53,994 nucleotides of DNA from DATGZX01 sp035296965 (GTDB lineage: Bacteria; Planctomycetota; Planctomycetia; Gemmatales; Gemmataceae). Positions within the stretch are counted from its first letter, which is position 1. Each line of letters starts with the position of its first letter. Below are positions 34,989-43,300 of this stretch, piece after piece. The notes beneath the pieces are model-generated. The model searched no databases, had not been told where the DNA came from, and was given only the letters and a program-made list of their open reading frames with translations. Made by a program: the position numbers and the translations under genes. The DNA lies in NCBI GenBank assembly GCA_035296965.1, contig DATGZX010000018.1, positions 1 through 53,994 on the forward strand, read 5' to 3'.

Positions 34989-36044
34989 GTGAGCCGTCGA
35001 TCAACTTGGTTTGCGATTCGCACTCCGATGCGGCCCCGCCGGGCAACAATTCTCAAATGCGGAGCGTTCGCGCTGCCGGTGGCCCTTTGGTGCCTGGTGA
35101 GTTACGTGCCTTTCATCTGGCACCCGGACGTCCGCATCACGGACCCGGGTGACCTGAATTTTAAGGAAGGTCAGACTCTGCCCTTGGCGGATTTCGAGGA
35201 GTTGAATAAGAAATTGGCGGCCGCCGGCAAGAAGCCCCTGGCGGGCGACCGCGCCAACCCCCTCTTCCTGCAGCCTCCCCATGAGGTGGCCAGAGCCTTC
35301 TACACATCGCTGACCACGGCGCCGGCCTTCAAGGACATCCCGTGGCTACATCACAGCCTTTGGCACAGCTGCCAGATCATCTTCTGGGGTTTCCTGTTGT
35401 CGGCCATCTTCGGCGTGCCGCTGGGAATCCTCTGCGGTGCCTTTGACCTGTTCTCGAAGCTCACCGAGCCATTCATTGACTTCATCCGCTACATGCCGGC
35501 GCCCGCCTTCGGGGCCTTGTGCGTGGCGATGATGGGACTCCATGATGGCCCGAAAATCGCCATCATCTGGATCGGCACCTTTTTCCAAATGGTCCTGGTG
35601 GTTGCCAACACCACGCGACAATTCGATCCTGCCCTCCTGGAGGCCGCCCAGACCCTGGGCGCCACCCGGCGCTCGTTGCTGTGGAAAGTGATCCTGCCGG
35701 GCATCCTGCCCAATCTGTACAACGACATGCGCATCCTCATCGGCTGGGCGTGGACCTACCTGATCGTGGCCGAGTTGATTGGCGCCAAGAGCGGCATCAG
35801 CGAATTCATCTATCAGAATAGTATCCACTTTCACTATGAGAACGTGTACGCCGGCATCATCATGATCGGGTTAATCGGCTTGGCTTTTGATCAGTTGCTG
35901 GCGTTCCTGGCGCGGTTTTTGTTCCCCTGGCAACCCGATAACAAGGGCAGCGTGCTGCGCAAGGTTGTGGGCTTCTTTACGTCGCTGGCGCGGCCGAAGC
36001 TCGCTGCGGCGCCTGTGCCGGAAACGGAAAGAGGAGTTTCCTGA
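34989..36044 (+). CDS. ABC transporter permease (SsuC/TauC-like)
   Basis: Predicted 351 aa from GTG 34989, chosen because CGGGAGG lies seven bases before it. One N-terminal membrane helix (ILKCGAFALPVALWCLVSYV) is followed by a periplasmic stretch of about 70 residues (LPLADFEELNKKLAAAGKKP), then the BPD_transp_1 core with about five helices. The EAA loop that contacts the ATPase reads EAAQTLGATRRSLLWKVILP. The extended first loop is longer than in typical TauC/SsuC proteins. The gene is 27 bp upstream of the ATPase gene. Confidence 0.9.
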   Translation: MSRRSTWFAIRTPMRPRRATILKCGAFALPVALWCLVSYVPFIWHPDVRITDPGDLNFKEGQTLPLADFEELNKKLAAAGKKPLAGDRANPLFLQPPHEVARAFYTSLTTAPAFKDIPWLHHSLWHSCQIIFWGFLLSAIFGVPLGILCGAFDLFSKLTEPFIDFIRYMPAPAFGALCVAMMGLHDGPKIAIIWIGTFFQMVLVVANTTRQFDPALLEAAQTLGATRRSLLWKVILPGILPNLYNDMRILIGWAWTYLIVAELIGAKSGISEFIYQNSIHFHYENVYAGIIMIGLIGLAFDQLLAFLARFLFPWQPDNKGSVLRKVVGFFTSLARPKLAAAPVPETERGVS

Positions 36045-36071
36045 CAAGGCGTTACGCCGGAGAAAATCGTC

Positions 36072-37019
36072 ATGGGATCGGACCAGGACACCCAACCGCG
36101 CGCCGACGCGCTGACCTCCCAGGCGCCACAAGTGCAGTTCCCCAGCTACAAGGAGCAAGAGCCGGAAGTGTTGGCGCGCTTCCGGCGCATCTATCAGCGT
36201 CCGATCGTGATGGAAGTGCGCGGCCTCGGCAAGGTCTTCGAGGGAGCCGACGGCTCGCTCGAGGTGTTAAGCGATCTGAATTTCGTCGTGCACCGCCGGG
36301 AGTTCATTTGCGTGATCGGGCAGTCCGGTTGCGGCAAGTCCACGCTCATCCGAATTCTCGCCGGGCTGGAGGAGCCGACCTCCGGCACGGTCAACGTGGA
36401 CAACAAAGTCATCGACGGCCCGGGCCCGGATCGGGGGATGGTATTTCAGAGTTATACCCTGTTCCCCTGGCTGTCCGTGAAGCGCAACGTCATGTTCGGC
36501 CTGCGGCAGAAGGGCGTGTCCCGGCGGGAAGCGGAGGAGCAGGCCCGGCACTGGGTAGAAGTGGTAGGGCTGACCAAATCCCTCGATGCCTACCCCTATC
36601 AGCTTTCGGGCGGTATGAAACAGCGGGTGGCCATTGCGCGCGCGCTGGCGAATCAGCCTCGAGTGCTCTTGCTTGACGAGCCGTTCGGTGCCCTCGACGC
36701 CCAGACGCGAGCGCACATGCAAGCGTACCTCAAGCAAATCTGGATGCGCGTGGACGTCACGATCGTGTTCATCACTCACGATCTGGACGAGGCGGTCTAC
36801 ATGGCGGATCGAATCATTGTGCTCAGCTCCCAACCCGGCCGTATTGCCGAAACGATCGAGGTCCCACTCTTGCAACCGCGCGACGCCAACACCTACCTCC
36901 ACCCACGCTTTCTCGGCACGCGACTAAGGCTGGAGGAGTGGATACGACCCAAGGGCGAGCTCGGCATGGACGTACTTCCCGTTAACCAGATGGCTGACCC
37001 CAATGACCATGTCCTTTAA
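36072..37019 (+). CDS. ABC transporter ATP-binding protein (SsuB/TauB-like)
   Basis: Predicted 315 aa. Walker A IGQSGCGKSTLIRILAGLEE, Q-loop VFQSYTLFPWLSV, signature LSGGMKQRVAIARALA, Walker B VLLLDEPFGALD and the switch His in FITHDLDEAVYMADR are all intact. An N-terminal extension of about 45 polar residues precedes the domain. It is the cytoplasmic motor for the adjacent permease and binding lipoprotein. It is the last gene of the 18568-37019 run; the spacing suggests the transporter is co-transcribed with the preceding binding-protein/OmpA genes. Confidence 0.92.
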   Translation: MGSDQDTQPRADALTSQAPQVQFPSYKEQEPEVLARFRRIYQRPIVMEVRGLGKVFEGADGSLEVLSDLNFVVHRREFICVIGQSGCGKSTLIRILAGLEEPTSGTVNVDNKVIDGPGPDRGMVFQSYTLFPWLSVKRNVMFGLRQKGVSRREAEEQARHWVEVVGLTKSLDAYPYQLSGGMKQRVAIARALANQPRVLLLDEPFGALDAQTRAHMQAYLKQIWMRVDVTIVFITHDLDEAVYMADRIIVLSSQPGRIAETIEVPLLQPRDANTYLHPRFLGTRLRLEEWIRPKGELGMDVLPVNQMADPNDHVL

Positions 37020-37025
37020 TGCGCG

Positions 37026-37040
37026 AGCCGTCCTACGGCT
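37026..37040 (+). terminator. weak hairpin after the ABC transporter operon
   Basis: AGCCGT and ACGGCT flank a CCT loop seven bases after the ATPase stop. Only four of the next ten bases are T, so this is a weak terminator candidate. The 240-bp gap to the radical-SAM gene shows nothing else clear. Confidence 0.3.
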
Positions 37041-37261
37041 GATTTCCTGTCGCGCGCTTTCGGGCAGATTGTTGTCCGCTCATGAGCTGGTTTGGGGATG
37101 TACGTGATAGAGGTGCTGGCATGGTTCAAGCCCGGGTCACTTGATGCCAGCTCGGCTTGAATCAGGCCCGTGGACGTGAAAGACGAGAATTGGTCGACTC
37201 GATGCTGCAAAGCCGAAGCGCGAGGAACCTCTTGTTCGCATCCAAGCGCAGGATCATGCCG

Positions 37262-38563
37262 ATGAATCAACCATCCAGAAATCCCACGGTGGACTTGCAT
37301 CGCAAATCTCTCCCCCTCTTCAGCCGAGCGGGTTTTGATGCTGCCCCCTTTCAAAAGCTCGTCACGCCCCGCGGAGAGATCTGCCCAGCGACCCGCCACT
37401 TACCCGTTCCAGTCCGCGTCGTGCTCGATCATGCGCGCCTCAGCGCACTTTCGGGACAGGTGAGCCACTGCAACCGAAAAGGCAATCCGGACCACAACCC
37501 GCGCGAACCGATTTTCTACTGGTATCAACAAACGCCTGTAGGTCAGGAACTCTACCTGGTTCTGTATACACGCCCCTGTGAATGGGCGCGCTGCTCCTTC
37601 TGCACGCTCCCATCAGAATCTTCCCCCTTCGATGTCACGGGCGAAGACATCCACCTTCAGGCACAGAGTGCCCTGGACGCGCTGACTGCCAAGCAGCTCC
37701 ACGAGGTACGGCGGCTTTTCCTGTCCAACAACGGCAGCATCCTCAACACCCGGACGATGCCCTCGGATGCACTACTGGACATTCTCCAGCTCGCACACGA
37801 GCGCTGCCCCAACCTGGCCATGGTTTGCCTGGAAACCCGGCTCGAAACTGTCACCGCCCCGAAAACCCTGCTGCTCCAGCGCTGCTTGACCGACTGGCAC
37901 CGCCGCTACCGATCCATTGGCCCCGGCATCCGCCAGGCGACTGACCCCGCCGTGCTCCAAATCTCTGCCGGCTATGAGACCCAGGATCCCTATCTCAGGA
38001 ATGCCATCTTGTGGAAGGGGTACTCGGAGGATAAGGTCCAGGAATTCTTCGCCATGATAGCCGATATCCAACGACAATCCGGGCAGACCGTGGCCCTGGA
38101 CGAATATGTGATGCTGAAACCGGCGCTTGGCCTGACGGATGAGGAAGCTGTCGCGGAAGCGTTCGAGACGATCTGTCACCTGGATTGCCTTGGCCGGTAT
38201 TTTGGCGTGCGGGTGTCGGTCCGGTTGAACCCAACATTTGCGGCAGTAGGCTCGGAGCTCTTTCTGCAATTCACCCACGGCCACTATCGTCCGCCCAGCC
38301 TGCGCGAGGTGTTTCAGGTTATCGAACGCTGCCACGAACATGGCGTGCGGCTCCCGATCTTCATCGGTCTCAACGACGAGGGGCTTACCTATGCACAAAG
38401 CTCGTTCGGCAACCAAGACGAGACAGATGTTATTTATCGAAACGCCCTGCGTGGCTACAACGCCCATCAGGATTGCGCAAGTCTCAAACAAGAAATCCAC
38501 GCCGAGGCGATGATGGCACAGCCAGGCGCTGGCCGATCCCGGACCAAATTCGATCCTGGCTAG
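37262..38563 (+). CDS. radical-SAM protein of Elp3/archaeosine-synthase-like type
   Basis: Predicted 433 aa; ATG 37262 is chosen because a CAGGA sequence lies nine bases before it, but ATG 37202 or TTG 37157 are possible. The cluster-binding motif is PCEWARCSFC (Cys106, Cys111, Cys114), a C-X4-C-X2-C spacing instead of the standard C-X3-C-X2-C. Longer spacing occurs in Elp3- and RaSEA-like enzymes. Downstream strands read VRRLFLSNNGSILNTRTMPS, LAMVCLETRLETV and VALDEYVMLKPALGLTDEE, consistent with a radical-SAM TIM barrel. The substrate is unknown. It stands alone between the ABC operon and a convergent membrane protein. Confidence 0.8.
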   Translation: MNQPSRNPTVDLHRKSLPLFSRAGFDAAPFQKLVTPRGEICPATRHLPVPVRVVLDHARLSALSGQVSHCNRKGNPDHNPREPIFYWYQQTPVGQELYLVLYTRPCEWARCSFCTLPSESSPFDVTGEDIHLQAQSALDALTAKQLHEVRRLFLSNNGSILNTRTMPSDALLDILQLAHERCPNLAMVCLETRLETVTAPKTLLLQRCLTDWHRRYRSIGPGIRQATDPAVLQISAGYETQDPYLRNAILWKGYSEDKVQEFFAMIADIQRQSGQTVALDEYVMLKPALGLTDEEAVAEAFETICHLDCLGRYFGVRVSVRLNPTFAAVGSELFLQFTHGHYRPPSLREVFQVIERCHEHGVRLPIFIGLNDEGLTYAQSSFGNQDETDVIYRNALRGYNAHQDCASLKQEIHAEAMMAQPGAGRSRTKFDPG

Positions 38564-38568
38564 ATAAG

Positions 38569-39051
38569 TTAGTCCACCGTAATGGCCCGCGGGCCGCCAT
38601 TCAGGAGCTGCTCCAGGTGACGCGAAAAGTCGTCCTGAAACAGACTTTTCAAGCCCTCCCATTGGGATCGAAGATTCTGCTGCTTGCTGAAGATCTTGAG
38701 GTCCTCGGCCCAAGGTTTGTAACTGTGCTGATCGAGCAAGCCTTTCCGAAATTGATAATAAATGTTCTCATGAAAAACCAGCCACCAGATCAGCAGGTGC
38801 CTGTAGCGGTACTTGTCTACATTATCCATCTCCGCATAGCCCTCGCGTCCTCGCAGGAAGAGTTCGGCCATCTGTCTGTCGTGGATTAGGCCCATATAAA
38901 AAGGAGATGATAACTCGACCAGCGACTGGGTGTTGGCCGCCTTGGCGAGTTTGTTATTCTCGCGGACCTCACGAAAGAGCACCAGCACGGAAGTCGCGGC
39001 AGCAACTCCCGCGACGATTAGGGCGATATTGGCAAAATCCGCCAAGGTCAT
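38569..39051 (-). CDS. small single-helix membrane protein
   Basis: Predicted 160 aa from ATG 39051 (AAGGAG lies just upstream on the minus strand); a longer reading to 39492 has no such site and enters the divergent gene. An N-terminal helix (FANIALIVAGVAAATSVLVLF) is followed by a soluble helical domain rich in Trp, Tyr and His (RYRHLLIWWLVFHENIYYQF). This pattern is common in uncharacterised bacterial proteins of about 160-180 aa with one helix. It is convergent with the radical-SAM gene (five bases apart) and divergent from the DUF4145 gene. Confidence 0.75.
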   Translation of the reverse strand: MTLADFANIALIVAGVAAATSVLVLFREVRENNKLAKAANTQSLVELSSPFYMGLIHDRQMAELFLRGREGYAEMDNVDKYRYRHLLIWWLVFHENIYYQFRKGLLDQHSYKPWAEDLKIFSKQQNLRSQWEGLKSLFQDDFSRHLEQLLNGGPRAITVD

Positions 39052-39241
39052 GGCAAGACTCCTTTCTTGTTTACAGACTCTCCGTCGGTAAGAATGCCGA
39101 ATTCTTGGATTTTTGTCACGATCAAGACGTTGGTAATCCTTTCGTTGGCCTCCAACCTCCAGCAGCCAGTCGCTAAACTGGTCTAGTAGGGTTTTCGCTT
39201 CGAAGCTTGCTCTGCCGCCTTGCAGCACGGGAGAAAACATT

Positions 39242-40234
39242 ATGGAGCCACAGATGATCCATTGGCTGAAGAGCCGAGCCGGTAGCGTCGCCGAGACTCC
39301 CGAGGCCCTACGGAGCGTCCGTGACGAGCTAAGCAATGTTGCCGACGTGGCGCCTCTAAACCACGAGGTCGCCGCCATGCAAGCAAGGCGGATCGTCGAG
39401 CAATTGGTATGCGAAGTGCACCGCGCCGAGCTCGGAGAGCCCAGAAGTAAACCCCTCTTCAATATGATCGAATCTCTGCGGGAGAAGGGCAAACTGCCAG
39501 CGCGGATCGTGTCCTATCTGCACACGATCCGCCGAATTGGTGATGATGCCGCTCACGGTCAGGATGCCGGGAATGCGAAGATCACCAAGATCACTGCCGA
39601 GGATTTGCTGGCGGTCCTGTGGCCTCTCGTGCTGGTTATCGAGTGGTACTTCTGTTCGTTCGAGAAAGGGCCAAGGTGCACTACCATCTACCAAATTGAC
39701 CCGCCCCATGACATGCCGGTCTCGCAGTCGGAACATGCTGACCTGATTGAGCGGCTGATCGCATTGGCCGAGCAGAGTCCGCGCGATTTTGGGCTTGCGC
39801 TCTGGATCGAGCAGGCTCAGGCATCCGGCCCGGTGCGAGATTTCATCGCCGATCTGGAGGAACCGGTGGCACGGTTTCATTTGGAAGATCGAGTGGCCAT
39901 CTGCGCCCGCGCAGAAGCAGACTGCCACCTGTGGATTATTGACGTGGGGACTACTGGTCGCAACGCGATCGTCTTCCCACCAAACTCGGCAGAGGACAAC
40001 CGCGTGACGGCCGGACAGGTCGTCCGCATTGAAGGGACGCTCAGCGGCAAATCGGGTTTGGAGACGGTCCATGCGTTTGCATCCACGACGCGCCTCTCGA
40101 CGGCGGTATCCAACCGGAAAGTCCGCGATTTCCTGGCTGATGTTGACTCCACCCTGAACGCGGTAGCCCGACCCGGATGCGCGGCGGCAATCCTTCAGTT
40201 CGGGATTGCAGACAAGCCAAAAGTGGAAGGATGA
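39242..40234 (+). CDS. DUF4145 (HEPN-like) / DUF4384 protein
   Basis: Predicted 330 aa; GGGAGAA lies eight bases before the ATG. Residues about 30-140 match DUF4145, a HEPN-superfamily helical domain: LNHEVAAMQARRIVEQLVCE and HTIRRIGDDAAHGQDA, the latter with the conserved Arg and His. Residues about 210-290 match DUF4384: ICARAEADCHLWIIDVGTTG, then NAIVFPPNSAEDNRVTAGQV. DUF4384 is often fused to caspase-like or kinase domains as a sensor or regulatory module, and DUF4145 occurs in restriction and abortive-infection proteins. Here both are in one protein, 94 bp upstream of a STAND NTPase gene on the same strand. Whether it acts as an RNase is unknown; the motif resembles DUF4145 more than the classical HEPN RNase signature. 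Confidence 0.8.
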   Translation: MEPQMIHWLKSRAGSVAETPEALRSVRDELSNVADVAPLNHEVAAMQARRIVEQLVCEVHRAELGEPRSKPLFNMIESLREKGKLPARIVSYLHTIRRIGDDAAHGQDAGNAKITKITAEDLLAVLWPLVLVIEWYFCSFEKGPRCTTIYQIDPPHDMPVSQSEHADLIERLIALAEQSPRDFGLALWIEQAQASGPVRDFIADLEEPVARFHLEDRVAICARAEADCHLWIIDVGTTGRNAIVFPPNSAEDNRVTAGQVVRIEGTLSGKSGLETVHAFASTTRLSTAVSNRKVRDFLADVDSTLNAVARPGCAAAILQFGIADKPKVEG

Positions 40235-40328
40235 GGAGTTGCTGCGGTGCTCTCTCATAACTTCAAAAGCTTCGGAGACACGATTCTTGATTCCTGCTTT
40301 CCGCTGTCAGGCTGAATGAAGATGGAAA

Positions 40329-43300
40329 ATGCAGAAAGGCAGCGCCGTGGCTGACCTCTCCAACGAACAACAGCTCCAGAATTTCCTCGCCGACGAACGG
40401 GCCCAGACCTGGATCGCGGCATTGACCGAGGTGTTCTTTGACCAACAGGCCAAACGGCTGCTCCTGGCCGAGATTCGCCAGACCCTTGCCGATCGCGTCC
40501 CGGCGGAAGTACACGATGCAATCATCCGGGACCTATGCTGCCGGGCCTCGCGCGCGGCCCGCCCACCTTCGCCGCCTTTTGCTCCGGTTCCGGCTACGCT
40601 CGACTGGCCCTCCTGCGAGGACCGCATTCTCGACGCCTATCCCTTCCCGGTCGCCGTGCCCTACCACGCCCTTAGCCGGCCGCAAGGCCCTGCCGGTGCG
40701 TTCGGCTGCTTGCTCGACACCTTCGAGAGCTTGGTCCACTTCCTGGCCACCGTGGCGATCAGCGCCTACCTACGCACCGGCATGGTTGAGGCCCCGCTCA
40801 ACAAGGTATTGCTGGAGTTGTTATGCAAGAACCGCGGCTGGGCCACGGGCGATCTGTTCGCCCTGCTGCGGACGACGCTGCAGCACGCAGACGGCTGGCA
40901 GGAGCATCTCCCCTACCCGTTGGTCGGTCATTTCTTTACGCTCGAGCGCCGGCCCACGGCTGCCAGCGAGGTCCTGGACGCTTTCACCGACCTGGCTCAC
41001 CTGCGTAATCGGCAATGGGGCCACAGTACCAGCCGATCGGATGAAGTATTCGCCGACATTTTGGAGCCCAACCGCGAGCGCTTGCAGCAACAGCTCGCCC
41101 GCATGCCCTGGCTGGCCGACTTGCAGCTCGTCCGGCCGGTGGTGATCGAAGCGGGCCAGGTGAAACGGGCCGACCTGTTAAACGGTTGCACGGAACGGGT
41201 CAAGCGGCCCTTTGCGCTGGCTTTGCAGCCTGGCGACCTGGCAGAGAATGGCGGCCCCGTCCGCGCCGACCGCGAGTCGCTGCTGTTGGTGGCGCGGGAC
41301 CGGCAGACGTATTTGCCGCTCTTTCCCCTGGCCCTGGTGCCCACGCACCTGAAGCGGCAGGTGCCTTTCTTTTTGCAGGACAGCCGCTGGCGTGATGTGG
41401 ACGGCTTCCTCCGTATCGATAAGGCGGTGTACGTCTCCTACAGCTCGGGCCTGGCCAGGCACGAGGAGCAGGCGGGGGATTTCCCGGCCCAATCTCTGGA
41501 GCGGCTGCTGCCCCGCCTGCGCGCCGGTCTGCCGATGGGGCAGCGCCAGGCCGTGGTCGCCGCCGCGCCCCCAGGCGATCCTGAGTTGGAGTTGCCCGAG
41601 GTTCGCCAGGAGCAGGAGTCGCACCGCCGCCACTTCGTCGGCCGAACCGAAGTGCTCAGCCGTTTGGCGGCCTGGATCGAGGGCAAGACAGAAGGCGGTT
41701 ACCTTCTACTGCTGGGCCCGCCCGGGCAGGGCAAGTCGGCTCTGATGGCCGAGTTGGCCCACCGCGAGCAGGCCGGCGACGGATGCCTGCTGCACATGGT
41801 CAGGAGCCACCCTCAGCCGTCGCGGTTCGTGCCGGCCCTGATCCGCCAGGCGGCCGACCTGGCCGGGACCGCCTTCGGGCCCGCAGCCTACCAGGGGGAC
41901 ATGGACGACCTGCGCAATGGCCTAGTCAGAGCCCTAATCTCAGTGCATGCCAAGACGGGTCGCGCAGTGGTTGTGCTCGACGCCCTTGACGAGTTGGAAG
42001 GCAGCGATGGGCTCCGGTTTCTCCCGCCGACCTTGCCCGAAGGGGTACGGGTCATCCTAAGCTGCCGGCCCGACATTCCCTTGGTGCTGGCCCTGCGGGC
42101 GCGGCTGCGCTCACTAGAAGAGCAGCAATTACTGCCGCTGACCGTGGCGGACTTCCAGACGCTGATGGAACGCCGGCTCGACGCCGGGGTGGTGACGGCG
42201 CTACGGCAGGTCATCGATTTCGAGCAAGTTTTCCACCGGCTGGGCGGCAACCCGCTCTTTCTGCATTTCTTCGTGGATGACATCGGGCAGCAATGGGCAA
42301 AGTCAGCCCAGCAGGGCGTGTTGTTCCGCATTGATCCGGAGGCCGCGCCGGCCAGCCTCGAAGCCCTCTTCCGCGCGATCTACAACAGGATCGGAGAGCG
42401 CTCGGGAACGCGCTTCGCAACAGCCGAAGGCCGGCACAAGGTCCGGCTGTTGCATTTGCTGTGCGTGGCCCGCGATCCGCTGGGCGCAGGGGAGCTGCGC
42501 GACCTGCTGACTACGGATGGCCAGGCGCTGATGCTGGACGACTGCAGGGATCGACTGGAGGAGATGAGCCAGTGGTTGCTGGATACAGGCCAGGGGCGGT
42601 TTAAACCGTGGCACCAGGGGTTGGCGGATTACGTGCGCACGCAAGTGCTGGGAACCGAGGGCTGCCTGCAGGTTGAGGAGGTCTTTTGCCGCTGGCTCGA
42701 CCGGCCGGCGGGGAAGCTGGGACAATACGGTCTGCGGCACAAGGTGGTCCATCTGCTGACCGCCGGCCAGCTGGATGCCCTCGCGGCTTTATTGACTGAC
42801 TGGCAGTATCTGGAAGCGAAGGCCGAGTTGGGCTTGATCTTCGACCTGGTCGGCGATTTCAATGCAGCCCTTGCGGCTCTGCCCGGAGGACATCTACAGC
42901 GGCGAATTGTGGATTTATTGGGCGAGGCTCTGGCGAGAGAGGTCCACTTTCTGGCACGACATCCGACCTGTGTGTTTCAATGTCTGTGGAACTTCGGCTG
43001 GTGGTACGACTGTTCGGTTGCAGAGAAACATTATGAGCCGAAGGACTCATCACAAAAGACGTGTGTCCCGCCTTGGCAATTTCCCGGCGCGAAAATCTCG
43101 GATTTGTTGGAGCGCTGGCGCACGAACAAAGAGCAAGAAACCCCCGATTTCCTCTGGGTGCGGTCGTTGCGGCCGCCGACGGTCCACCTGGGTACAGCCT
43201 TGCGGGCAGTGTTTCGCGCGCATCAGCACACCATCTGGAGCGTGGCGTTTGCACCGGACGGACGCATACTGGCGTCGGCATCCGTTGACCAAACGGTCCG

